A stretch of DNA of 64,000 bases from an uncultured Opitutaceae bacterium (GTDB taxonomy: Bacteria; Verrucomicrobiota; Verrucomicrobiia; Opitutales; Opitutaceae): the NCBI GenBank assembly GCA_951813085.1, contig OX638348.1, positions 3,667,627 to 3,731,626 of the forward strand. The letters are read 5' to 3'. The notes under the pieces are model-generated. The model was not told the DNA's origin and searched no databases. It saw only the letters and a program-made list of their open reading frames with translations. Below, piece by piece: positions 8,425 to 17,456 of this stretch. Every line of letters begins with the position of its first letter. Position 1 is the stretch's first letter. Both the position numbers and the translations under genes were made by a program.

Positions 8425-10116
8425 CTAGGAAACTTGCGTTTTCGCGCCCAGCGCCGCGAGCGCCTCCTGGCTCGCGAGAATCAACTTATTCTTGAAGGGC
8501 CGAACCAATCGAATTTTGACGATAGCCACACCAAGGATTCCAAACAGATTGGACGAATAGGCGGCGAGAAGATTGGCCTCGATCAGGCCAAGAACTTGCA
8601 TGACGAGCGATATGCACGTACCTGCGATGCCTACATACAATCCGGCATCGAAAAGATTCTCTTCATTTTCCATTAGCTTCAACTTGACGAGCGAATCCAG
8701 CTCTTCCCGATCGATCTGACGTACTTTCAGCATGCATATCAGGAAGACAAGGATTTGAAGGATGAAGAAGAACGACACAGATAATAGTGTGGCTGGGTCC
8801 ATAGTTGTGGTTGGTTCAATTTCTACTAAAACGGTTTCTCCGTCTACTTGGGCAAGAACGGGTATCGCAAACCTAAATGAGTACCCTTCAATCTCGTTAC
8901 CACCAGCCAAATAAGGTTCGCTTAGAATGACCAGAATAATGACGGACGCTAGGGATACAAACAATCTTTGCGTCGTTCTCAGCAGGGGTGGATTGGCGAG
9001 TTGCTTTGATTCCGTAAGGCGACCCGTCCCCCATAGGACGAAAATCGGGCCCACGAAGAAGAAGGCATACTTGACCGCCAAAGACAGCTTGGGATTCTGA
9101 AGGCTAAAATTGGTCAGCCCTGACTTCAGCGTATTGACTCTATCCGAGCCGTTTGAGGCTTCCATGGGGAGCCTCTCCCTCACGAGCATCCTGATTGCTC
9201 CACTGCCTAACACTGCCGCTTCTTGGAGCGCCTCCACGCCTTGATCGCCATATATCCTAAGGTACTCTATCGTTTGGCTGGGCGAATCGGAAACGAGCAT
9301 AGTGGCGAAAAGCAACGGAACGCTATCGCGTCTACGATGAAACGCATAACGTATATCGGAAATCGTATCCAAACGTTCGATTCGTTCAAAAAGAGCCTTG
9401 AACTGTCCCCAATTCAAGGCTCTCGAAAGCGATAATACATCCAAGTAAAAATCCTCAACTGAAACCACATCGCCGGAGGCGAGAGCATCATTCACACGAC
9501 TCCTTAGCTCGCGCATAGCTGGAGGTTTCAATCGGTCCCCTTGTACGAGCAAACCTATTGAAATCAAAGTCGCCTCAAGGGGTTTTCCCGAAACACTGCT
9601 GACCGGGAAAAGGCGCTTGTAGGTCGTGTACGCGCCGGTTTCGATAAGCGACTGCACCAACGGGTAGCGCGAGTTTTCCAAAAGTCCGATCAGCGACTCT
9701 CGACAAGGGTTTGACAATGCAATGCCGAGCAACCCGGGCTCGGCCGAGTAGGCATCAAGCGTCACTTCCGAAAGAGCAGCATCCAAAAATGGGTCCCACG
9801 CCCCCCAGCGCTTCAAAATCGGATCCTGTCCACCCTCCTGCAATTGGCGACTCGTTCGCTCCCAATCGCCCGGGCTCCCTTTACCTGCTTCGATCAGCAT
9901 CTCGCAAACTCCGAGGTCTCCTTCCGCCAACGCTTGCTCCGTCAATTCATGCAGCGAGGGGGAACGCGCCCCGGCTTCGAGAATAATCGCGTGCGGAATC
10001 GACTTGAAACGCGACGGAATCAGCCAACCCAACAATACGATCGAGGCCCCAAGGATGAGCAGCCCGATGGAGATCGCGAGACGGAGGGGGCGGGCTTTGT
10101 TTTCTACGGGAAGCAT
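8425..10116 (-). CDS. Polytopic membrane protein of unknown function with helical-repeat domain
   Basis: 563 residues. A first membrane helix (residues about 13-31) is followed by about 290 hydrophilic, helix-rich residues, then four or five membrane segments between residues about 335 and 540 (YAFFFVGPIFVLWG, LFVSLASVIILVIL, LSVSFFFILQILVFLICML and others). The last part (ENLFDAGLYVGIAGTCISLV) loosely recalls MotA/ExbB-type helix pairs, but I would not assign that family. Together with the coiled-coil protein just downstream it may form an envelope complex. Confidence 0.75.
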   Translation of the reverse strand: MLPVENKARPLRLAISIGLLILGASIVLLGWLIPSRFKSIPHAIILEAGARSPSLHELTEQALAEGDLGVCEMLIEAGKGSPGDWERTSRQLQEGGQDPILKRWGAWDPFLDAALSEVTLDAYSAEPGLLGIALSNPCRESLIGLLENSRYPLVQSLIETGAYTTYKRLFPVSSVSGKPLEATLISIGLLVQGDRLKPPAMRELRSRVNDALASGDVVSVEDFYLDVLSLSRALNWGQFKALFERIERLDTISDIRYAFHRRRDSVPLLFATMLVSDSPSQTIEYLRIYGDQGVEALQEAAVLGSGAIRMLVRERLPMEASNGSDRVNTLKSGLTNFSLQNPKLSLAVKYAFFFVGPIFVLWGTGRLTESKQLANPPLLRTTQRLFVSLASVIILVILSEPYLAGGNEIEGYSFRFAIPVLAQVDGETVLVEIEPTTTMDPATLLSVSFFFILQILVFLICMLKVRQIDREELDSLVKLKLMENEENLFDAGLYVGIAGTCISLVMQVLGLIEANLLAAYSSNLFGILGVAIVKIRLVRPFKNKLILASQEALAALGAKTQVS

Positions 10117-10194
10117 CTACTGGGACCTATTCTCTCGTCGAAAGAATTTGCTCTAACCTGCTACGGAGTTTTGCTTAGGTCAAATCGAAGACCC

Positions 10195-10764
10195 ATGACC
10201 TTGGAAATTGTTCACTATGGAGAAGAGGTTCTCCAACAGAAAGGCGCTCCCGTCACCGAGTTTGATGAATCGCTTGAATCGCTGTTCAATGACATGGCGC
10301 AAACGTGCATCGATGCCGAGGGAATTGGGCTCGCGGCCCAGCAAATCGGCAAGGCCTTGATGTTCTGCGTGGTCGACCTTAGAGGGATCGAGATTGACTT
10401 CGACTATACGCTCGACGGGGCCAAGCCACCGCTCGAACTCTTCAATCCGATCGGGATGTGCAATCCTGTAGTTGAGGTAATCGACTCTCCTCAAACAGTT
10501 TATGAAGAGGGTTGCCTTTCGTTCCCTGAAATCAGGGGAGAAGTCGAACGGCCCGACTGGGTCCGCTGCAAGTTTCAGGACATTCAAGGGATTCCGCACA
10601 CCATCGAATGCAACGGCCTACTCGGACGATGCATTCAACATGAAGTCGACCACCTTAACGGAGTCCTCTTTACCGATCGAATGAAGAAGAAGATCTTGAA
10701 GCGAATCCAACCTGCGGTAGATCAGCTTAAAGCGCAGACATTGAGCCGCAGCAAATTTGGCTGA
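10195..10764 (+). CDS. def: Peptide deformylase
   Basis: 189 residues; removes the formyl group from the N-terminal Met of new proteins. All three catalytic motifs are intact: GIGLAAQQIG (motif I), EGCLSFPE with the metal-binding Cys (motif II) and QHEVDHLNG with both metal-binding His and the catalytic Glu (motif III). I chose the ATG at 10195 because the family begins just before the IVHYGEEVLQQKG segment; the longer open frame upstream is antisense to the membrane-protein gene. An insertion before motif II (GIEIDFDYTLDGAKPP) is somewhat longer than usual. Confidence 0.95.
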   Translation: MTLEIVHYGEEVLQQKGAPVTEFDESLESLFNDMAQTCIDAEGIGLAAQQIGKALMFCVVDLRGIEIDFDYTLDGAKPPLELFNPIGMCNPVVEVIDSPQTVYEEGCLSFPEIRGEVERPDWVRCKFQDIQGIPHTIECNGLLGRCIQHEVDHLNGVLFTDRMKKKILKRIQPAVDQLKAQTLSRSKFG

Positions 10765-10793
10765 GCGGTCCTCGAATAAAATGGGAATGCGAT

Positions 10794-12262
10794 TCAGAGC
10801 AAATCCGCAGCGAGCTCTGAGCGTTCCCCTTTCGTAAGCCGAACATGGGCCGGTATCGCCTGGCCCCGCATGCGGTTGGCGCAATACACGAGCCCATTGC
10901 TTCGAGAGTCGACGTAGGGGTTGTCGATCTGGGCTGGATCTCCAATTAATACGATTTTAGACCCTTCCGAAATACGTGTAATAACCGTTTTTACCTCGTG
11001 GGGCGTAAGTTGCTGCGCCTCGTCCAAGATGAAGAATCGACGGGCTATTGAACGGCCTCGGATAAAGCAGAATGCTTCAATCTCGACGATTCCGGAATCC
11101 AGGAGCTTCTGATAAGGCTTCTGGATCGGGTCTCCTCTTTCCGCAGGCTCCTTTGACTTTTTTCGCTGCCGCTTGCGCTCAAACTGCGGTTCCTTTGGCG
11201 GGTTAGTCGGCAGCAGGACTTCCAAGGCGTCGTAATAGGGCTGAAGCCAAGGATTCATCTTCTCCTCAAGCGTGCCGGGCAAGAAGCCAATTTCCTTGCC
11301 AACGCCGATAATCGGCCGAGAAATCGATACCCCATCGTACAGACTGTTCGCTACCGTCGCCTGATAAATAGCCGCTACCGTCGAAAGAAGCGTCTTGCCG
11401 GTTCCCGCCTTCCCATAGCAAGTAATCAAGGATATCGAATCGTCCATCAAGGCATCGAGAAAGAACTGCTGCTCCAGGTTGCGAGGGCGAATGGGAATCC
11501 CGCCGGGAGCTTTTAGACTGTCTGGAAAGGCTAGCTTGCAGACCGAGCGCTCGGCGTAGAGCCTCGCTGGCATGGTTTTGCCCTCCTCAGTTTCCAGCAA
11601 TACATATTCGTTCAACGCGAGCGTTTCTGCGATTTCTTCCTCAATCTCAAATGCGCCCTCGGATGCGAATCGCTACAAATCGTATTTCGAAACCTGAATC
11701 CTACGATAGCTTTGGTCATCGGGTTCCTCCGGCGCCTTGTCATTCAGATAGTCTTCCGCCTCCAGACCTACTGCCCTAGCCTTCAACTGCAAATTCACGT
11801 CCTTGGTGACCAGGATCGCTGGAGGAGGAAAATTTTCCTGCACGAACAGTGCCGTAGCGATAATGCGATTATCCTTCTTCTCCAAATTGAGAATGGATCC
11901 GAGCGACTTGAATCGATCCGGAGCCGTCTCGGTCCCTTGTAGGTATTATTAATGACGACAGAAAGCGTACCACCGCTATCAAGTCGCACTCCCTCGAGCA
12001 TTACCCTCGAATCCGGCAAGAGCTCTCGAAGCAATCGATGAACGCGCCGGGCATTCCGTCCCCGCTCGCTGGACTGCTCCATCTTGATGGCGTCCAATTC
12101 CTCGAGAGCCTCTATGGGAATTACAAGGCTGTTATCGTCGAATTTATACAAGCAGTAGGGATCGTGAAGCAGCACATTTGTATCGAGTACATATGTCTTC
12201 GTGGTCCGGCTAGAGCTTCCTCGCGTTTCGCGCCCAGAGGCGCTCGATGACGATTCCATCAT
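10794..12262 (-). pseudogene. PIN-PhoH family ATPase (YlaK/PhoH2 type), interrupted twice
   Basis: The gene should encode about 488 residues: an N-terminal PIN RNase domain (KTYVLDTNVLLHDP, then VIPIEALEELDAIK and GRNARRVHRLLREL; LVTKDVNLQLKARAVGLEAE near its end) fused to a PhoH ATPase (Walker A GKAGTGKT, Walker B FFILDEAQQLTPHE, then KIVLIGDPAQIDNPY). PIN-PhoH proteins are thought to act as RNA helicase-nucleases. Two lesions are seen: a one-base shift in the GGG of the AAGGGACC segment near 11937, and an in-frame TAG at 11673-11675 in the linker between the domains, with the same frame open on both sides. The internal TTG at 11615 is not a convincing restart. Confidence 0.85.
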
Positions 12263-12330
12263 GTAGGTAGCAATTTACTACATATGCCAGAAATATCTAC
12301 CCGACATTTAAACGATTTCGCAAAAAAGAC

Positions 12331-12360
12331 GGCGGACTGTCTACCCCTAAACAGTCCGCC
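12331..12360. terminator. Bidirectional rho-independent terminator
   Basis: Perfect 10-bp stem GGCGGACTGT/ACAGTCCGCC with a 10-base loop. A T-rich tract follows on each strand (TTGGTTTTC on plus, GTCTTTTTTG on minus). It ends the minus-strand transcript from the genes at 12519-15207. Confidence 0.88.
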
Positions 12361-12518
12361 TTGGTTTTCTTCTTTACCCCAAAATCCCGCTAAGCGGGAC
12401 TTGATAGTTACGAGTATATACGGCAAGCGCTTGCTCGAACCAAGTAAATGTTAGTTTTTATTATGCAAATTCTAGATTAATATTAATAATTCTAATATTA
12501 ACCCGGATCGCGACCCCT

Positions 12519-13001
12519 TTAGCCATCAAAGCCAAACTCTTCGAGGAAGCGCTCGACGTCCTCAGCAAATCCAAGAGTAGAGCCGCTCGTGGCCAGGTAT
12601 TCCGCGGCGCAGGACAAATATCCCAGATTAACGCTCAGCTGAGCGGTCCGGTTTGAGCGAATTAAGAACTGCATCATCCTCTCCAAGGCCTGGATCCATT
12701 CCTCGGTGGAGAATTCAGATTCGCCTCGATAGCGTTCAATGGTCTCTGTGAGAGATTTTTTAGGCGACGCTGCCTCTTGGTCCAGGGATTCGCTCAGTTT
12801 TAAAAGGCTAGATGGATACAAGAATTCGTTGACGAAACGCTCCATAGCAGAGTCGTCGACACCCGACTTTTCCGCGCGGTCAATCGCTTGGCTCCACGCG
12901 CCCCTCAGTGAGACCACACCCCCAGCTTTCGCTTCCGCCAAGCGCTTTCGAAAATTTGTTGCCACTGCAGTAGCCACTAGCGCTCCGTACGGTACAGTCA
13001 A
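12519..13001 (-). CDS. Hypothetical protein
   Basis: 160 residues, probably mostly alpha-helical, with no signal peptide or membrane segment and no motif I recognise. A short hydrophobic stretch at the N-terminus (GALVATAVATNF) is too polar to be a clear anchor. It follows the acidic membrane protein gene by about 40 bases and precedes a strong terminator, so it is the last gene of that operon. No function is proposed. Confidence 0.7.
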   Translation of the reverse strand: MTVPYGALVATAVATNFRKRLAEAKAGGVVSLRGAWSQAIDRAEKSGVDDSAMERFVNEFLYPSSLLKLSESLDQEAASPKKSLTETIERYRGESEFSTEEWIQALERMMQFLIRSNRTAQLSVNLGYLSCAAEYLATSGSTLGFAEDVERFLEEFGFDG

Positions 13002-13042
13002 CCATGGATCACAGTATGACAGGGATCCTGCGGTTCTACATT

Positions 13043-15207
13043 CTACAGGCTACGTATCAATCGCAGGGATAGGTCAGCGGCATCTCCCTCCACACGATAG
13101 CCATCCGTTAGTAATTGAATTCTAGATACCGTTCCTGGATTAAAGAACTTTGGAGCAGAGTGCGTCACATTTTGGCCTGCGAATGCGATCGTAGTTAAAC
13201 TCAAGGTCGCTTTGGGCCCATCATCGCCATCTACAACGTCGAGAATGCCCGTGAAGTGCTTGGCTGGAGCGTCCTGCTCCTCCAGCTTCAAGAAACCCTT
13301 GACTAGGTCTCCTTCATTTCGCGTTTCGGTTATGATCAGCGAGATTTCTCGAGCGTCGTCTCCATCCGTTCCCGCAATTACCATTCCCTTGAAATAAGAT
13401 CCCTGAGAGAAGGCCATCACCAGATCGCGACGTTTCTCCTCCGCCACTCGGGATTCCTCGTTCAAAGCGGCGATTCGAGCTTCCTCTAATTTTCTGGCCT
13501 TATCTAGAAACGCTAATCCCTGCTTCTCGTACGCTCGGATATATCCGGGAAACTCGCGCGACCTAACATCGACAGCCTTTGATCCAAAATGCGACTTCGG
13601 CTTCCCCTGGCCCCACGCAAACCGGCCTTCTCCTTCTTTCATCCTAAGGTTGGAAAGCGCCCACTTAGATCCCTTCGAATCCCTCAAGAGTCGATAGGAT
13701 ACGTCTATGGGAAACACCTCGCCCTTTGCAGCCGACTTTCGATCAAGACGCTCCAGCCTGGTCTCGGTAACGCTATTGAGGCCTCGCCATCTTTCTTATT
13801 TTTCGAAACCGATTCTTCTGCGGATTCCAGCATCTCCAGGTTGAAGGGCAGGCGAGCAAAGGCAATCGATTCACTTACCTCTTCATAGAGATCGCGTTTC
13901 AATTCAGCTCCGATATTAGCAATAATTCGAATTTCAGTATCCGAAACCATCTGAATATCGCTCTCCAACCACGTCATCGAGAAATCAGAGTTTCCACCCA
14001 ATTCTTCAAAAATGTCTTGAGTGATAGAGGCAACCCGTTGGTTCAAAGAAGATCCTTGGATATCGCCGTGCTGAAAAATCTCGATCAACTCGTTTTTGAA
14101 CGAGGCAATTATCAGCCCAATCCCGACTAGGCACAACCCAGCCGCCAATGGCATCGATGACTGCGCGCTCGCGATCAAGGCCCTTGCCTTCGACGGGCGA
14201 GAATCTGCAGGCGTCGGAGAATCCGATTCGGTAGCCCCTATGACGGACTCTGATTGCGTTTCATCCTTACCTTCTGATTCTGCCTCCCCTTCACTATCGG
14301 CAGCGAATAGGTCTTCGTCGGCATCGTCGTCAAGAAGAAGAGCATCATCGTCATCTAGATCGAGATCATCATCGCTTTCGCTCTCCGCGGATTCCGATTC
14401 GCTGGCCTCAGGTTCAACTGTTTCTTCGCTTTCCAAATCGCTTTCGGACTCGGTCGAAGGCGTTTCTTCTGGAACGTCAATGGATTCTTCTTCAGGAGGC
14501 GATTCGCTTTCTTCTGGTTCCTCCGCAACCTCCTCGTTCTGAACAGCTGCGACCGGAGGAGCTTCTAGTTCAATCTCATCCTCATCAAGAGCGACCGGAG
14601 CAGGAGGGGGCGGTGACAAGTCTCCCGCTCGATCCGCAATATTTGCTCCCGAGCTCTGCTCCATGCTCGCTTCCTCCATGAGAGCTTGTGGATCAGGCAT
14701 CGCCATAATTTCGTCATCCTCCGAATCCGAAGAATCTGCATCAGCGCTTGTCTCTTCATCGGAACTGATTTCCTCATCGGGGTCTGATTTCTGGCTAGAT
14801 TCAACTGTCTCTTCGGAATCCACTTCTGCCTCGGACTCGGCCATCATCTGAAGCGGATCCGGCATATCCATAAGGCTTTCAGGCTCGTTGGATTCGGGCT
14901 CCTTCTCCGCTTCCAAATCGATACCGCTCAAATCTACGTCACCACCATTGAGAATACTGCCTGCCTGCTTCAGGAGCCGATCTCCATCTTGCGGTAGCGA
15001 AGCGTCCGAATCGGTCGATTCGCTTTCTTCCAATTTTGGATCTACCGAATCGAGCAATTCTTCAACATCCTTATCAAAGCCATCTTGACTGGAATCCGAT
15101 GCGTCACTTTCCACAGGTTCTCCACTTCCTGAATCGATGAAATCAGGTTTACTCTCTGAAGGACCATCGCCTTCAAATTCGGGAGACTGGGAATCTGTTT
15201 GAGCCAT
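13043..15207 (-). pseudogene. Acidic low-complexity membrane protein with C-terminal conserved domain, frameshifted
   Basis: The 5' frame begins MAQTDSQSPEFEGDG (ATG at 15207; a TTG at 15243 and ATG at 15228 are possible alternatives) and has about 330 residues made largely of Asp, Glu and Ser, with the short motif MPDPxxLM occurring twice (MPDPLQMM and MPDPQALM). One membrane segment (SSMPLAAGLCLVGIGLIIAS) follows, then a folded domain. Near 13775-13790 the frame changes; the continuation runs VTETRLERLDRKSAAKGEVF into the frame at 13043-13717, where a 220-residue domain contains a central charged helix. The complete product would have about 720 residues. Function unknown; the acidic part would be cytosolic if the single helix is oriented N-in. 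Confidence 0.7.
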
Positions 15208-15341
15208 ATAAGGTTTTGCTAATCCCATTGAATAGCGATTCAACGGATATTCTAGACCTCTATTATCGACTAAAATCTCATTCGCCTAAATTCTCTCAGA
15301 TAGGATGGAGCAACCCAGAATTTCTTCTCTAAGCACTGACT

Positions 15342-15542
15342 ATGAGCGACTTAAAATCAGATGAACTTGAATCAAAGATTGCGTTCCTAGAGCGGCACAT
15401 CGAAGAACAAGACAAAGCAATCCTGAAGATGGAGCAACGCCTGGATCGAGTTTTCGAGGAACTCGAAAACCTAAGGTCGTCACTGCAGGGCGCCGAATCC
15501 CCTGCCTCCAACCCCGCTGACGAGAAACCGCCCCACTATTGA
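15342..15542 (+). CDS. slyX: SlyX-like small coiled-coil protein
   Basis: 66 residues. KIAFLERHIEEQDKAILKME followed by RLDRVFEELENL is the SlyX pattern: a short heptad coiled coil, then a C-terminal PPHY motif, both present here (EKPPHY ends the protein). The function of SlyX is not established. It is divergent from the acidic membrane protein and lies 51 bases before the glycosyltransferases. Confidence 0.85.
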   Translation: MSDLKSDELESKIAFLERHIEEQDKAILKMEQRLDRVFEELENLRSSLQGAESPASNPADEKPPHY

Positions 15543-15593
15543 CCTGATGCGTGAGCGAATCAATCTGCTGGTCACCTCGATACAGCATTCCCA

Positions 15594-17456
15594 ATGCGTC
15601 TCAAAAACTTAATAGACAAGTTCTTACCTCCCAGGCCATCTTCCTCCAACAATATTTCGGAGAATATGGACGCTATCGATGCGGCCGATACTTCATCGGC
15701 GTTTGATGCGACAGCAAAGGAGACTGAAGAGGCGCCTCTCAAATCACCGCCAGAACCGCTCCGTGACTACGGAGCCTATTGCGCTCAACTAGAGCCATTG
15801 ATTGAGGCCTATTGCCAGAGCTTTACCGCTCGATTGGACCAAATCCCCTACCAACCACTCATCTCGATCATCTTGCCAGTATACGATCCAGAGCCAAGAT
15901 GGCTACAGATCGCCATAAAATCTGTCAGAGAGCAGATCTACCCCATGTGGGAACTCTGCATCGCGGATGATGCATCGCCCAATCAGGAGATCCGACAGAT
16001 TCTTGACGAGTTTGCGCAAAGCGACAGTAGAATCAAAGTGACTCATCGACATCGGAATGGCCACATAAGCGCCGCTTCCAATTCCGCTCTTGAATTGGCC
16101 ACGGGAGATTTCGCTGCATTGCTCGATCACGACGATCAGCTCGCCAGACACGCTCTTGCGCGCGTAGTGGATCGCCTCAACGAATACCCAGATGCTGTCT
16201 TAATCTATACCGACGAAGACAAGATTGATGAGAATGGGATTCGCTCCCAGCCTCACTTCAAGTCAGATTGGAATCCCGATCTTCTGCTCGGGCAAAACTT
16301 CATTAGCCATCTAGGCGTCTACCGAAGATCACGAGTCGTCGAACTCGGCGGATTTCGTGAAGGATTTGAAGGCGCGCAGGACTGGGATCTCGCATTGCGA
16401 ATTACTGAAGACGCAGTTCCAGAGTCCATTCAGCACATTCCTGAAGCGCTTTATCATTGGAGAGCGATCTCTGGATCCACCGCAAAAGACATTGGCGAGA
16501 AATCCTATGCTCACGAAGCTGCGAAGAAAGCGCTAGAAGCCTACTTCAGTTCAAAGCAGATCGAGGCGTCGCTTGAACCCGTAGATCGCTTCTACTGGAG
16601 AGCGCGATACAAGCATGACAGTCCAACTGTCGCCATCATTATACCAACCAGAGATCGAATCGATCTCTTGAAACCTTGTATCGAAAGCATTCTTTCAAAA
16701 ACGCAATACAAAGCCTTTGAGATTGTGATTGCGAACAATGATTCGACGGAACCCCAAACAATTGAGTTTCTTAACGAACTAAGCAACAAAGGTATCACAA
16801 TAGTAGATACACCCGGAAGATTCAATTTTTCTCGGATTGCAAATCATGCTATACGCTCTCGATCTGAAGATATATTCTGCTTGTTGAACAATGATACTAC
16901 AGTAATCAATGGCGAGTGGCTCGATGAATTGGTTATGCACGTAACGAGACCAGAAATAGGTCCAGTTGGCGCCAAGCTTCTATTCCCACATGACCATGTA
17001 CAGCACGCAGGTATCGTTCTCGGTATCGGAGGAATCGGCGGCGAAGCGTTCAAGTACATCCACAAAACCGACGACGGCTATATCCATAGAGCGTTTTTAG
17101 TTGGAAACTACAGCGCGGTCACAGGAGCTTGTCTGGCGGTTCGAAAGTCGGTTTGGGAGGAATCCGGTGAATTTGACGAGCAAAACACTCCCAACGCATA
17201 CAGCGACGTCGACTTTTGCCTACGATGCCAAGAAAAAGGATACCGATCCCTATTCACTCCATTCGCTCAGCTCTACCACATGGAGTCCTCATCGAGAGGA
17301 CCAGAGAGCAGTCCCGAATTTGAAGCTGCTACGCAGTATATGAAGTCTCGTTGGGGGCCAGTCATCGCCAAAGATCCCTACTACAATCCAAATCTGACAC
17401 TTGCGAGAGAAGACTTCACGTTTGCTGACGCTCCCAGAGACTATTCGACTCAATGA
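15594..17456 (+). CDS. Tandem family 2 glycosyltransferase
   Basis: 620 residues with two GT2 (GT-A fold) domains. The first, at residues about 80-330, starts PLISIILPVYDPEPRW and has the metal-binding DDASP and DHDDQ motifs. The second starts at about 345 with AIIIPTRDRIDLLKPCIESI and has the LNNDTT motif and the later WLDELVMHV and GACLAVRK segments. Such two-domain enzymes build O-antigen or other surface polysaccharides from nucleotide sugars on the cytosolic side of the inner membrane. The stop overlaps the next ATG by 4 bases. Confidence 0.9.
   Translation: MRLKNLIDKFLPPRPSSSNNISENMDAIDAADTSSAFDATAKETEEAPLKSPPEPLRDYGAYCAQLEPLIEAYCQSFTARLDQIPYQPLISIILPVYDPEPRWLQIAIKSVREQIYPMWELCIADDASPNQEIRQILDEFAQSDSRIKVTHRHRNGHISAASNSALELATGDFAALLDHDDQLARHALARVVDRLNEYPDAVLIYTDEDKIDENGIRSQPHFKSDWNPDLLLGQNFISHLGVYRRSRVVELGGFREGFEGAQDWDLALRITEDAVPESIQHIPEALYHWRAISGSTAKDIGEKSYAHEAAKKALEAYFSSKQIEASLEPVDRFYWRARYKHDSPTVAIIIPTRDRIDLLKPCIESILSKTQYKAFEIVIANNDSTEPQTIEFLNELSNKGITIVDTPGRFNFSRIANHAIRSRSEDIFCLLNNDTTVINGEWLDELVMHVTRPEIGPVGAKLLFPHDHVQHAGIVLGIGGIGGEAFKYIHKTDDGYIHRAFLVGNYSAVTGACLAVRKSVWEESGEFDEQNTPNAYSDVDFCLRCQEKGYRSLFTPFAQLYHMESSSRGPESSPEFEAATQYMKSRWGPVIAKDPYYNPNLTLAREDFTFADAPRDYSTQ

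Noticed and set aside
10180..10599. 139-aa minus-strand frame over peptide deformylase
   Set aside because: The plus-strand frame carries all three deformylase motifs, so the antisense frame is a shadow.
9844..10764. Deformylase as a 306-aa protein starting at 9844
   Set aside because: The first 117 residues are antisense to the membrane-protein gene and lack homology; the ATG at 10195 gives the normal length.
14096..14542. 148-aa Ser-rich frame opposite the acidic protein gene
   Set aside because: It is the complement of the Asp/Glu/Ser-rich codons; the composition is an artefact.
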